Assembly: GCF_027887165.1 (NCBI RefSeq)
Contig: NC_077228.1
Span: forward strand, 212,401,635 to 212,465,634
Length of the DNA stretch: 64,000 nt
DNA from: Monodelphis domestica
Taxonomy: Eukaryota > Chordata > Mammalia > Didelphimorphia > Didelphidae
Direction: 5' to 3'
Shown: piece after piece, positions 1 to 12,073 of the stretch
Layout: every line of letters begins with the position of its first letter
How positions within the stretch are numbered: position 1 is the stretch's first letter
The notes under the pieces: model-generated
Database searches by the model: none
Seen by the model: the letters and a program-made list of their open reading frames with translations, nothing else
What the model was told of the DNA's origin: nothing
Translations under genes and position numbers: made by a program

Positions 1-239
1 GATATGTTCTTATTGTTTTTATATTACTTTAGATATTGAAATGCATATAGAGTCTAAGTTTATGTTTTTTCTCATATTCAGGAGAAAGTTTCTGATTAGA
101 ATTATTGTAATGTGGTGATAGATGAGTATTTGCTTTTAAAATAGTTTTAAGTTTTGAAGAAAAAAAGAAATAATTGAATTCTGGACATCTAGAATCAGGA
201 ATCAGTTTATATATTTCATTTTAAAAGGGAGGGGGAGGA

Positions 240-436
240 AAGTAGGTGCTTCAGTGGATAGAGAGCCATGCCTAGAGATAGGGGATTTTGGGTTCAAATC
301 TAGCCTCAGGTCCTTCTTAACTATGTTACCCTCGACAAATCACTTAACCCCAGTTGCCTAGCCTTTACTACTCTTCTGCTTTGGAACTAATGTTCAATAG
401 TGATTCTAGGACAGAATGTAAGAGGTTTTTTTTTTT
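240..436 (+). repeat. tRNA-derived marsupial SINE (~200-bp type)
   Basis: Begins near GTGCTTCAGTGGATAGAGAGCC, contains the B-box-like GGTTCAAATCT and the AAATCACTTAACCCC segment, and ends in the ATTCTAGGACAGAA tail. Recurs many times in this window in both orientations. Confidence 0.85.
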
Positions 437-806
437 GTTTTTTTTTCCTAAAAAGCAATGAGGATCTTTCTGTTATGGTAACCTTCATGGTAGATTAGAA
501 TTGCTTAGGGGAAATGGAAATCTGTAAGTGGCAGCTCAAGCCTTAGGGACATGTGGTAAGAGGAGATACTCAGGTTGGAGACTGGGATAGAGACAACTAA
601 TGGTTTTCTTCTATCATTTTCTGATTCTAGACTGTAAGCATAGGATGGAAACATTGATTATTCATGATGGGGTTTTTATTTGATATTATTGTAATGAACA
701 CTATTTAGTTTCCATTTGAGAAATTGAAGCACTTGGGGGGAAGGAGGAAATGACTGGACTTTCAGCCCTTAATTGAGTTTTGGGCTACTGGAAGTGAGGA
801 CCTTAT

Positions 807-867
807 CGTCTTAACCGTGTATCTGAGCGACTCTTGAAGGGTCTTAACCCTGTATCTGAGTGACGCT
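807..867 (+). repeat. Imperfect two-copy tandem repeat, ~33-bp period
   Basis: GTCTTAACC-N-TGTATCTGAG-N-GAC is repeated at about 809 and 841 with one-base differences. Function unknown. Confidence 0.6.
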
Positions 868-1137
868 CGTGGGAATCTATAGGAGGAACATCACAAGTCT
901 GGCTGGCAACACTAGAGGAGTTTTCCAAGTGTTATTTTTCCAGTGGTGGTTCTTCTCTTTCTTCATCCTCATGTTCTTCTATATCTCTGGTGAAGTCTTT
1001 GAATTTAACCTGGAGTAGGAGGGTAAAAGGCTATATGATGCAGCTCATGCGACACTGCAAATTTGTCTCAGAATGGTCTCCATTCTCTCCATCTTGTCTC
1101 ACCCTCCAAAATGATCGCAACTTCTGTTACTCTAGAA

Positions 1138-1732
1138 CAATGATGGTGAACCTATGGCACATGTGCCAGAAGGGCACATAGAGTCCTCTGTGGGCATGCC
1201 TGCAGTTCCCCTCCAGAGTTTGTGACTAGAAAGCCAGAAGGATTTAGGGCAGAGTTGCTCCCCTCCCCCTTTCTATGAGCTTGAGGACATTTTTCACTTC
1301 CCCACCCCTCTGCCCAGCAGCCCAATGGAAGTGCTTCCTACCTTCCCTGTTGGGTGGGGAGCTCACAGACTGCTGCATGGGTAGGTGGTCCAAACTTAAG
1401 CTTATACTTTCTGAGGTGGAGGTGGATCCTGTGGTAGGATTGGAGAGGAGCTAGGTTTGAGGGAAAGATAACTCATAGCATGGCACTCTGGAGAGGAACA
1501 GAGCTGGAGGGGGAGCGAAGCACTGGAGCCACTCCCCTCCCCCTCTCCACACGTGCCTTTCATCACCCGCCCCTCTGCCCAGTAGCCCAATGGAAGTGCT
1601 TCCTCCCTCCTCTGTCTGGGGTAAGGTGGAGGAAGGGAAGGGCCAGGGGACAAGGTGGGAGGTTGAGGGGCATGGCACTCAGTCTGGAGAAGCTTGGGTG
1701 GGGTGCTGTCTCTAAAAGATTTGCCATCACAG
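1138..1732. mobile_element. Nonautonomous hAT element, 595 bp, 8-bp TSD
   Basis: The left end CAATGATGGTGAACC and right end TTTGCCATCACAG form diverged terminal inverted repeats. The 8-bp CTCTAGAA occurs on both sides (1130-1137 and 1733-1740), a perfect target-site duplication on the nTCTAGAn target typical of hAT-Charlie transposons. No transposase frame is present. Confidence 0.85.
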
Positions 1733-1864
1733 CTCTAGAATCTCCCAGGACTTGCAGTGGAGGTCAGTGCCCAGAGGATTTGGTTTTGGGCACAGGTGAT
1801 AGCTTCATGGCAGGGATGGGTGACCAATTTCCTTTCACATTTCTTCTCATCCAAGTTAAATTAC

Positions 1865-2059
1865 TTAACTGTTAGAATGAGGCCGGGAATTCGTACACTG
1901 GCAGCAGTTGAAAAAAAGAGCAAAGAGGATGAGACTAATTATTGTGGTATAAAACAATAACATCACCACCAGGGGCCCATAGGTCCAGGGATCATTTAAT
2001 AGCTTTTTTCTGGAGATATTTTGCAGTTCCATTATAAAGTCTTCTATTATAGATTCCAT
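1865..2059 (-). CDS. SMIM6: Small integral membrane protein 6 / endoregulin, SERCA-regulating micropeptide
   Basis: A 64-residue single-pass protein encoded by one coding exon. Known role of the family: endoregulin sits in the ER membrane and inhibits SERCA calcium pumps, like phospholamban and sarcolipin. Seen here: an acidic/polar N-terminus (about residues 1-22), an N/D-P-W element just before the membrane segment, a hydrophobic stretch at about residues 28-49 rich in L, I, F and V, and a short Cys/Ser-rich tail. The D-P-W-x-x-G-x-L-x-V pattern and helix length match my memory of human SMIM6 (62 residues). A CTTTCTCTTTCAG acceptor ends four bases before the ATG, so the start codon opens the coding exon and the 5' UTR is spliced. 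The gene is antisense inside the RECQL5 intron, about 4.2 kb from the SMIM5 stop. The other known option would be an unrelated short membrane ORF, but position and motif together argue for SMIM6. Confidence 0.8.
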   Translation of the reverse strand: MESIIEDFIMELQNISRKKLLNDPWTYGPLVVMLLFYTTIISLILFALFFNCCQCTNSRPHSNS

Positions 2060-2075
2060 TTACCTGAAAGAGAAA
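2060..2075 (-). other. SMIM6: Splice acceptor of the SMIM6 coding exon
   Basis: On the minus strand a pyrimidine tract ending TTTCAG lies at 2064-2075 or so, and the exon starts with GTAA immediately before the ATG at 2059. This indicates a noncoding 5' exon further upstream (higher coordinates) that I could not locate. Confidence 0.6.
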
Positions 2076-2922
2076 GTATAGGTGGGTAAAGGATACTGTG
2101 GGGCAGAAAACATGGCTTCTTTACCTCTCCTACTGTGCTTCCTTAATTATTTAGGTGTGCTGTTGATTTATTTGGATCACTGAACATGAAAAACAAACTC
2201 TTTCTCTGCCTTTCTTCTAGCTCCATCTCCTTGTGTTCAGTAGACATGAAGTCAACAGAAATGAAAACAGATGCCCAAACCTTACCCCTTCCTTGAGTTC
2301 TTCCCACCTAAGTGCCAATGCCCTTCATCCCATATAATTTCCATCCCAATTGCCAGGTCATGGAGAGAACCTTTAGGGAAAGTGCCTGGGAAGACTGGGA
2401 CAGGATCCTCAGAGGCATCTTCCTAAGACTGAGGACTAAAAGGAGATTCCCAAGAGGTGTCTAGAGGGTCAAGTACCCTTACCATGGAGCTCTTTGGGAG
2501 GGGTAGCCACCGCAATGTGACTTGGAAAACTAGCTGATTTTGTGAGTGAAAATGGAGTAATTGTCACCTGATTCTGTTGTCACTGTGTACTCTGTCCCCT
2601 CCACTAGAATTAACCTTACAATATGGCAAATTGGAGTGGTTAGTTTATACCCCAAGCCACTGCATAAATAAGGTAGCTGGAGCTGTTCTGAGACCTGAAG
2701 AGGCAGAGGACAAAAGCACTGGTCAGTGCTAGAAAGGAGAACCAGATACTTATATAACTACTTCTTCCGCATTGTGATCAAGGCAACAAGGAAAGATGGG
2801 ACTTGGCTGCCTGGCAACAACTTCCAACCTTCCACATTCACCACTCAGGTTACATGCTACCCTTTTATGACATCTTGATCATTCCCTTTCCATGGTTGTC
2901 TTTAATGTTCTTGTTTGTTTGT

Positions 2923-3092
2923 TTTTTTAACCGGCTAGGCAATAGGGATTGCCCAGGGATTTTTTAACCGGCTAGGCAATAGGGATTGCCCAGGGTCATA
3001 CTGCTAGGAAGTGTTTGAGATCAAATTTGAATCCAGGACCTCCAGTCTCCAAGTCTGTTTCTCTATCAATTGAGCCACCTAGCTGGCCCCTT
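2923..3092 (-). repeat. Reversed SINE with internal 37-bp tandem duplication
   Basis: The SINE tail section TTTTTTAACCGGCTAGGCAA onward is present twice (2923 and 2960) with near identity, followed by a single copy of the rest of the element to GAGCCACCTAGCTGGCCCC. Confidence 0.8.
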
Positions 3093-4751
3093 GATGTTCA
3101 TTTTCAACAAATCAATCCTGTATTAAAATATTAGAGGTGAAGGGAGGACCCTGTATAGTAGGATTTTCCCCAGCTCACCTGCCCCTAGGGATAGCCCAGA
3201 TCCTTACCTGATGATGGCTGTCTAGGTGATACAGTTGACTTGCTCTAGAGGACAGGAAAAGCCTAGGACCAGTTCTGCCCAACCCTTTGAAAATGGCCTT
3301 TTAAGTGCTAGGGTGAATGATTAACACTAACTCTGGCCAGTTCCTCCTGGTACTAGTTTCTGGGGGAGGAGAGGATTCTTATCACAACAGAAACCTTTTG
3401 CCTCATTTTTCTGGATGAGACTTGACCATTTCCCAAGTTGCTTCTTGCTTTCTGCTTGGGCATAGATGAACCTCTCCAATGATATATGATAGAGAAAATA
3501 GAACTAGATGGGTTGACTCCTAGTGCTTGGTATAGATACCTACTCAGGTTAGAATGTAGCCCTCAAGAACATGCTATGTTGATCTCTTCACTAAACATTA
3601 TCAGTCTCTTGACCAGGATTAGCCTTAATATGTTTGCAGCCTCTTGCTGTTTGCTCTTTGTAGAGAGTAAGTCCTTCAGGTTACTGCCCTGCCCTGTGTC
3701 TATCTTTCCTAAAAAAAATCATCCATTTACCTGCTTTCCCAGAATTCAAAGGGAAGCTGCTAGTTTCAGTGACTTGACAGGCTGCTATTATGCAGGCTCA
3801 ATTGAAACGCACTTTCAAGGCTTTGTGAAATGTCTTAGCCAACCTGGGCAGTGACATCCCGGAAAAACTGAATGAGCAGTCTTCCTTTGCCTTGAGGGTA
3901 GAGTGGGAGACATGTGCCTGTTCTCAGGATTCTGTGGGTAGGACCTGCTTCTAGTATTTGGGAAAAGGTGGTCAACAGCCCTACAAGTTAGGCTAGTTTT
4001 AGCAGTAGAACTTAATTTGACTACCCTGGCAGGAAAGACTGTCCTGGTGCTGAGGAAGGACTCTTCTATGGCAGTATTTAGGGCAGCAGCAACATTAGAG
4101 AAAATCCAAGATGAGATCAGTTCGAAGCTCCTCTCCTGCCCTTGCCACCTTTCTCCTCCAGGTGTTTGTAGAAAATATCTGCCTATCTGGGCGGTTCTTT
4201 TTCTGAGAAGGAAGGAGACTTTGGCTGTCAGCCCCACCTTACCCTTTTGAGTCCCACCCATTCACATGGAGATTATTTTGAGAAAGAATTGGGAATGTGT
4301 GTGTGTGTTTGGGGTGGGAACTGCTAGACTTTGATGGAGATAATGAAACCAGATCCGAAGCCTGTGTTTCAAGTTGGAGCCCCATATTTGGGAATGAAGT
4401 GTGGGGTTTGGGATTAGGAGACTTGCCCTGTCTGTGTATTCAGGTGTGGTGACTTAAACAGACTCAGAAGGTGACTGTGGCCCCCTAACCCTGAAGTATA
4501 TGGTTGTTTGTAGTATTTATTACTAAACCTCATTGGATTCTTGCACTGCTTTTAAAATATGTATTGGACTGGAGTGAAAGGGAGGGCGGGGAAATATTTG
4601 TGTAAAATGGAAATAGTTCCTCCCATTGTCTTTAGCCCCAACCTGTCCAACCAGTGTGTGAAAATCAGGAAGGGAAATGAAACCAGTGAACAATCCCTGC
4701 CCTTCCTGGCCTGGTGCTCTGACCAGGTTCCTGGACTAAACAGAGGCGAGC

Positions 4752-4780
4752 TGTGTGTGTGTGTGTGTGTGTGTGTGTGT
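4752..4780. repeat. (TG)n microsatellite
   Basis: About 14 uninterrupted TG units in the RECQL5 intron. Confidence 0.95.
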
Positions 4781-6247
4781 TGAAATCTTTGTTTTCAGGT
4801 AGCCAGCATAGCAACTAGGAGGCACAGAAAAGGAACAGAACTAGAAATGTTCTCCATTTTTCCATTTGATGGCTCTGGGTAGTTATGAGAAATCACTTTT
4901 GGTATCCTGGCCATTTGTGGAAACCTTTTCTTCCTTCTACCTCCACACCTGGGTTTATATCTCTCTCCACTTGAAAGGGGGATGGGGTCAGGAGGATGAA
5001 GCAGTGTGCCAACTTAGGCCAGTTCTGAAAATGGCTCCTAGGAGCTTGGGACCAGAGGACTAAGAAGAGAGCAAAACTTTCCTTCATCTCTAAAGTTTGG
5101 GGAAGATGTGTTTGTTGCCCCCTTCCTGCATTGTGGTTGAGGGAAAATAGGAGATGAGCAGGAGTTAAATAGAAACCTTGGCTCCAGTTGAGTGTCTTGA
5201 CACCACAGTTTGGCTCTGATGGACCTTAGCAGTCTGAACCACCCTTTGTCTGGACTCCATCTATAGTGGATTGTTGCTCTAACAGATATTTTGTTACATT
5301 GGCACATTTTACTTTGACACAGCAGACAGCCAAACCAATCCCAACAGAGCACATTCTCTTGAAGACATTTGAACAAAATCACTCCATAGAATGGATCGTG
5401 ACTCTCATTTTGTATGTTTGTATTTACCATTTGCTAACAAAAAGGAAGGCAGTATACTTTAATAATTTGGTGAAAATATCTTCCATTGTATTTGACCTGA
5501 GTTTTGCTGCCTTTTTTACTGTTTAGCAGATATCTCCAGATTGATTCATTCCAATCCTCTGGATGTTTCTCCATCAGCTCTTCTCATTACAAGTCATTTC
5601 TATCCAGATGATTATCATGGGTATTTGTAGAGGAGAGGGATAGAGAAAGCAGACACCAAATACTCTTAACACCCATTGGCCTTTTTCTTTCTAAGAGACC
5701 AGCCCCAAACTCTAGTGTATCTAGAGTATCTTATATTTGGAAAGAAACAAGCACGTTATAGCATAAAACTTCAATGCATTTTTTCATTCACATGGATTTC
5801 AGGACATTAATTATTATACAGTCCATCTGTTGTCTTCTTTGGCATGGATCATGTTAGTCCTCTTGTGGCAGCTGTCCTCAAGGGCCTGGGCACAGGCCTA
5901 CTTCCCTTTTTTTTATGGTAAGGCACAGACCAGAAAAGGAATAGAAACAGTTTGTCTGTGGTGACTGGCACAATTGGCTTATCTTTGGCATCTCTTGTTT
6001 GCCAAAAGGTTCTTCTGTGCCTCCTGGCTCCCCAGTTCCCAAGTGTCTAAGCACTTTCTCAAAGCTGGAGATAGGGCTTGTTACCTGTGTGGCTGCAGTT
6101 GGGCCTGTTCCAGGCTCTCCCAGCAGAATTGATCCCTCCATCTGTGCCTCATCTTGAGTGTTGTGAACTGCAGGGCCATGACTAGAAGCTTATGGCAGGG
6201 TTTGACAGCCACCTGCTCTGGCGTCCCCTCTGTCCTCACCTTGTCTC

Positions 6248-7761
6248 TCATGACAGAGTCATGGGCTGGACCTGAATTTTCCTGCTTCTCTGGTCAGGGC
6301 AGCAGCATTGAGTACAGCAGCAGCTGCAGGCTATTATCAATAGCAACAACACAGTAGCTAGGGTAGAGGGGAAGAGGAGAGGGGTGGGGGGAAAGAAAAA
6401 ATCTGTTAACTGACTTTCTGAAATGAGAAACCAGAGGGGATTAGCCAAGTGTAGAGTCACCTGGAAGGAAAGAGTCAACACTAGAAAGTTTGACTCTTTC
6501 TGGTTCAAGGTCCTTGGAGTCAGGCCAGGCCAGAATCCTCTGGATTCTGAGGAGCATTTCTGTGATATGTTCATTCAGTTCCATTCACAGCTAGAGCTGT
6601 AAGGCATAGCTTATGTTCAGTAGGGCAGATAGTCCTCTATTTATTATGAGTTCCCTGCTCCTAGAGGAACTCTCAGGGTGGGTGCTGCCTCTCCTTGAAG
6701 GTCTGGATAAGATGGCATATGGGTGCCAGAGGCAGTTAGGTGGTACAGTGGATAGGTTGCTGGGCTAGAGTTCAAATCTGTCTTTAAACTCTCTTAATGG
6801 CTCTGTGACTTTGGGTAAATCACTTAATTCTGTTTGCCTCCATTTCTTCAACTATAAACTAGAGATAATAATAGTACATATGTCTAAGAGTTGTGAGAAT
6901 CAAATAAAATAATATTTGGCAGACATTTAGCCTGGCACACAGCAGGCTCTATATAAATCAGCGGTTCTCAACCTCCCAATTTATAGCAATGAGAATACAT
7001 AATGCATATCAGGTATTTACATTCCGAATCATAACTGTAGCAAAATTACCGTTTTGAAGTAGCCACCAAAATAATTTTTTGGTTTGAGGTCACTGCAACA
7101 TGAGGAATTGTATTGTGGGATCACGGCATTAGAAAGGTTGAGAACCACTGCTATAAATGCTTATTTCCTCTCCTTCCTCCTGATTTCTCAGGCATAGGTT
7201 AAAGACTCTAATAAAGTTAGTTCCAGCTCTATCCTCTATTAAACCATCCCTACTACCCCCTTTCTTCCTCTCATTTACCTCTGACCAATTTCCTTAGAGC
7301 TGCCTTCCCACTCCTGCCTCTTGTCCTAAACTACCTCCTCCGCTGCTGTCAGAGTGACCATACTCAGAGAAGATAGGGAAAGGCCTGCTCTATTGGCTTT
7401 TCCAGGCCTGGTTTCTATCCCCTTCATTCTCCTACTACTTAATTACCAAATTTAAGGTTCTCTTTAGCCAATTCCACTCTAGAAGATGTGTGACTTTCAC
7501 TCTCACATCACCCTTGGTAGAGAATAGAGCCACCCTGTGGCTATCAGTGCTACCCATTTGCTGGCTATCAGCTTCCTGATCCTAGAAGAAGCTCTGGGTC
7601 CTGAAAAAACCTGAAGTTCCGTTCCCCAACTTACCAATGAAGAAGACAATGACAGAGAAGGCTACAATCTCAATAGGCTCGGCCTGAGGCAGCTGCTGTA
7701 ACTTAAGAAGGAACTTCTGGCCCATTGAGTGCATCTCTTGCAGGAAGTTCTGGGTCGCCAT
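6248..7761 (-). CDS. SMIM5: Small integral membrane protein 5 (two coding exons)
   Basis: Coding exons are 7761-7635 and 6357-6248 (minus strand), joined in phase 1, giving 78 residues (human 77). The function is not established; it is a single-pass membrane micropeptide. Exon 1 encodes an amphipathic N-terminal half with the strongly conserved [13 protein letters not shown] motif. Exon 2 completes the membrane helix (about residues 30-52) and a cysteine cluster, [10 protein letters not shown], likely palmitoylated or juxtamembrane, then a basic tail. The donor is G|GTAAG at 7634 and the acceptor CCCTAG at 6358-6360. The ATG at 7759-7761 has A at -3 and G at +4, a good Kozak context; an in-frame GTG four codons upstream is ignored. 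The gene is antisense within the RECQL5 intron, as in human. Identity is near certain because the sequence over both exons tracks the human protein closely. Confidence 0.93.
6730..7170 (+). repeat. SINE/MIR-type element interrupted by a hAT MITE
   Basis: Head GGCAGTTAGGTGGTACAGTGG, body with AATCACTTAATTC, and a tail that stops at CTCTATATAAAT (6958) and resumes after the MITE at CTATAAATGCTTATT. The tail end belongs to one element split by insertion. Confidence 0.75.
6959..7150. mobile_element. 192-bp hAT MITE resembling SPIN/URR1-type elements
   Basis: Ends are CAGCGGTTCTCAACCT and AGGTTGAGAACCACTG, 16-base inverted repeats with one mismatch. Flanks ATATAAAT and CTATAAAT look like an 8-bp duplication with one change. 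Internal text (TAGCAAAATTAC, GAAGTAGCCACCAAAATAAT) resembles tetrapod hAT MITEs known to have spread horizontally; the exact family is from memory. Confidence 0.8.
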
Positions 7762-8129
7762 ACTGTACCACACTTTCCTCTAGCCTGTACTGAGGAAGAC
7801 AGAGAGGCCAGAGTTAGCTCAGTGCCTTCTCACCAGTCTGGAGCACCAGAGATCCAGCCTTCTACCCACCCTCCACATCAGACTGCCCCATATCTCACTC
7901 ACAGAACAAGTTTGTCAGGTCTCAGCCATCCTTTCCCTCCTGGGTCACATGGGGAGTTGATGGGGCACTTAACTGCTTGGCTCAGCCCCTCCCTAGCATG
8001 GAGATAGATCTAGGTCCTTTCTTTCCCTACATTTGTCCCATGAGTGATGAAATTCAATGATCTGCATATGGGTCTTTAGTCACAAGATGGGGAATATGGA
8101 AATATGTATTGGTTGAAAACACTGATACA

Positions 8130-8238
8130 ACCTATCATACCTGGGGGCTAGAGGGAGAGAATCTGAATCATAAAATGTCAGAAACAGTTGTCAAAAATTG
8201 TTTCTACATGTAATTGAAAAAAATTAAATTTTTTTAAA
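8130..8238 (+). repeat. LINE-1 3'-end fragment
   Basis: GAGGGAGAGAATCTGAATCATAAAATGTCAG followed by TTGTTTCTACATGTAATTG and an A-rich end. The same ending recurs at 30405-30530 and 57062-57200. Confidence 0.55.
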
Positions 8239-8253
8239 AAGGATCTGTGGTGG

Positions 8254-8421
8254 GGATAGCTGGGTAGCTCAGTGGATTGAGAGCCAGGCCTAGAGGTGGG
8301 AGGTCCTAGGTTCAAATCTGACCTCAGACACTTCCCAGCTGTGTGACCTTGGACAAGTCACTTAACCCCCATTGCCTATGTATTGATTCCTAGGTCAAAG
8401 GTAAGGGTTAAAAAAAAAAAA
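8254..8421 (+). repeat. tRNA-derived marsupial SINE
   Basis: GATAGCTGGGTAGCTCAGTGG to an oligo-A tail; part of the 3' body is missing. Confidence 0.85.
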
Positions 8422-8459
8422 GATCTTCAGGAAGAATTCCCTTATCTACTTCCAAAGCT

Positions 8460-9125
8460 TTTATTCTTTTTTTTTATACTTTTCCATGATTCCATGATTC
8501 ATGTTTTCTCCCTCTCCTCTCTCCTCCCCTCTCCCAAGAGCTGACAAGCAATTCCACTGAGTTATACATGTGTTATCACTTGATACCTATTTCCAAATTA
8601 CTCATTTTTGTAATAAGAGTGATCCTTTAAAACCAAAACCCCAAATCCTATACCCATATAAACAAGTGATAAATCATAGGTTTTCCTTCTGCATCTCTAC
8701 TCCCACAGTTCTTTCTCATAAGTCCCTCAGGATTGTCCTGGATGATTGCATTGCCATTATTAGCAAAACCAATCACATTTGATCTGCCATAATGTTTGTT
8801 TTTGTGTACAATGTTCTCCTGGTTCTGCTCCTTTCACTCTTCATCAATTCCTGGAGGTTGTTCCAGTTCACATGGAATTCCTCCAGCTTATTATTCCTTT
8901 GGGCACAATAGTATTCCATCACCAAGAGATACCACAATTTGTTCAGCCATTCCCCAATTGAGGGAGACCCCCTCATTTTCCAATTTTTTTTGCCACCACA
9001 AAGAGCATGACTATGAATATTTTTGTAGAAACATTTTTTCATTATTATCTCTTTGGGGTACCAACCTAGTAGTGGTATTACTGGATCAAAGGGTATGTGC
9101 ATTCTTTTAAAGCCCAAAGGTTTAC
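8460..9125 (-). mobile_element. 5'-truncated LINE-1 fragment (ORF2 end and 3' UTR)
   Basis: The minus-strand reading contains [21 protein letters not shown] and NWNNLQELMKSERSRTR in pieces, the same ORF2 C-terminus as the long L1 at 62.7 kb, then a 3' UTR with CATGGAATCATGGAAAA. Confidence 0.85.
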
Positions 9126-10184
9126 TTCTAGGTGAAGAACTCCACTCTTCTCTAATGGGAGCCCAGAGTGATGGGATCATTTGTTGAGACTAAGCATCAG
9201 ACTGTGGTGCTGAAGCAACCTGATGGTTGCTGGTCTAAGGTCTAAGTGGACATTGCTGTTACATTCTTTTATCTCTGGACACCAATCTTAAGATCTGCCT
9301 TGGAGCTTCAGACTGGCAGGGCCACACTTTAGCATCCTGATATTAGCTGCTCTGGGTGGCTCTTCTCATTAGTATAGAAGGAGTAAAATTCTTTCTACAG
9401 AAGCAAACATTATTGGATATAAACAAGGGAATTCCACACATAGATCATTGAATTCTATCACTCAGGGATGGAGTGGGGAGTAGGGAGAAACAGTGGAACA
9501 GTGAGGAGAAAGGGGCCCGATCTCCCAAAAACATGTTTTCTTAGGCACTCTGTCAGTGTTGACCTGCCATTTGATTAAACCTTTGGGAAAAACTTAAGGC
9601 ATACCCAGGACTCTTTGAGTGCCTGTGCCAAAATGTCTCTATCCAGCTCCCCAGAAGCTCTTAACTTCTGTTCTCATTGCTGAGAACCTTTCTGTTATCT
9701 TTCCTTATATCCTATGCTCTCACAAGGAGAAAGAAGATAGATGACATCTTGTCCCTCTAGCTGCCACAAAGAGGTCTTCTATCTTAGGATGGAGGTTTGA
9801 ATTCTAGCCCTTGAAACCTTAATTACAAGGGCTGATTTGACCAGCACCTGTCCTCTCTTGTCTGACACAGAGTAGGACACTTAGATAAAAGCTACTTAGC
9901 CTTTCCCAGTCTTTACCAGCTAAGGCTCTGTTTCTATTCATAGTGGTCTCTAGGAGTCAGAGGCATAGTCAGAAAATTGAAGTATGGTCTGTGGAAAGCT
10001 ATTTTCCTTTGAGAAAGAAGGAGAACTGTGTGTTTGGGCAGAGTTTTGGAGATCAGTGTTACCCTAATGGAAACCTGGGAACAAAGCTCCATCTCAATCC
10101 AGTACCAAAGGATATGCTCTAATCCAAAAAGAAAAAGCAGGCCAAGAGCAATTGGCAACAGGAATCAATACCTAGCTATTTCTT

Positions 10185-10394
10185 TTCTTTTCTTTTTTTA
10201 AATCCTTAACTTCTGTCTTGGAATCAATACTGTGTATTAGTTTCAAGGCAGAAGAGTGGTAAGGGCTAGGCAATGGGGGTTAAGTGACTTGCCCAGGTTC
10301 ACACAGCTGGGAAGTATCTGAAGCCAGATTTGAACCTAAGACCTCCCATCTCTAGGTCTGGTTCTCAATCCACTGAGCCACCCAGCTGCCCCCA
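10185..10394 (-). repeat. tRNA-derived marsupial SINE
   Basis: Oligo-T start (tail in reverse), GGCTAGGCAATGGGGGTTAAG and an end at CCACCCAGCTGCCCC. Confidence 0.9.
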
Positions 10395-12073
10395 CCTAGC
10401 TACTTCTTTGGCTGTTTTCTTGTTGCTGTTTGGCATGGAGTTGGAGTATCTCTTAGTAGGATTGTGGGTCCTTGGCTACCAATTAGCTAGAGCTTGTAGA
10501 CTGTGCTAGGTATATTCTGAGTAGGAAACATCCCCATCACTGTTCTCTAAGGTATATCCCCTCTAGCCTTGCTCATGTTTTCATCTCTCTCTTGGTTGCC
10601 ATTTTCTTTTAATATATCCAAAAATACCTTTAAAAATCTGTATTAATTATGCCAAGAGACCTGCCCAGCCAGCTGCACTTTGGACAATAAGAGGAGATCT
10701 GCATGGACAGCAGCCTACTTTGGAGGGCTTCCTATGTGGTGTGCATAGCTCATCAATTTGAGGGGCACCTAGATCACTTACCACAATCTACTTTACTTTC
10801 CTCATGAAACCTTCTCTCCTGACCTCCCTCCTTGACATCCAGTTGGTCCCCTTTTTTTCTCTGACAGCATAAGGTAGGAAGCTCCAAGCGTCCATTGACT
10901 AGTGCTGATATCTGCTCAGACAACTGACTGGCTCATGGTTAAGTAGAGTAAGTTGCCATGGGAATGCTGAAAACCAGTGAGAAATTTTAGCAGCCATTAT
11001 TTCCAAGAGAGCTTAAAGAGTCTAACCAGCGATTCTCATTTCGTTCTTGTTTTGAAAGGAAGATAGCCTCCAATAGATATCAAAGAACTAAGCTGAACAA
11101 CCTTTGTGAGTGTGTGTGTTTGTGTTTCCATCCATCCTTGTGCCCTGTCTTTTTCTAGCAGGCTATTTAAAGAGCACTTATTAAAACTCTTAGCTTCTGG
11201 TTGTCCAGTGCAGTGAGTAGCCATCAGGTGACTGTCATCTGTGGAATGCATTCAGTGCTCCTGAGTGAGCCCCTAAGTATTCCCAGCTGCTATAGCACAA
11301 CTGTCAGAATTAGTTGTTACAGGCCTCTCTGTCTCTGTTTATTTCCTCTGACCCACTTATATCCTGCTGCTTTGGGAGAAAGTAGACCCCAGGGATGCTG
11401 CATTTCTCTTAATTTCTTTTGTCTCAGCATCTTCAGACTGTGCTGGTCACAAATACATCTCCTACTTTGGAACTTCATTTTGGAAAATGAAGGAGTAAAA
11501 GGGCCAAATGTGAGATAAATCAGTTTCTCCAAAGCTGGCAGTCCAGACTCCTGAGTGCCACTCTGAAAAAGTAGTGAGAGCAGCCTGCCCTCCCCTGGCC
11601 TTTCCTGTCCCTTAGGTGTTCCCATTCTACTCAGGTTCCAACAGTCATTCCTATTCCATTGCTTAGTCCTTTCATACAGGAGAAAAGAACCAGTGTTATC
11701 CCAGCTGAAATGGAATCCAAGGGAGAGAGATTGCTGAGCTAGGAAGGCAGAGGGACAGCCCCTTTGAGCAGTATCTCTCCTTGCTACATCTCAGCTCTAG
11801 CCCACAGCTCCCCTTTTTCTCAGTTTCCTACTCTGCAAACCTGAGAACTCATGGCCAAACCCTCCTTGATGATTATTTTTCAGTAAAGTATAGATTTCTA
11901 GCATATACTAGAATAGTCGATCCCCATTAGATCACTTGGGAATAGGAAGCTGGCACAGAAATTCTTAACTATTCCTTCACATTTGGTCAGGATTGGGAAG
12001 AGATAAAGTTTCCTTTCAATGCTACTCCTAGAAAATCAGAAGCACCTCCCTTCCCACAGCACTAGAAGCTAAG

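Noticed and set aside
1402..1875. Several overlapping ORFs of 75-131 codons
   Set aside because: They fall in or next to the hAT MITE and its C-rich interior.
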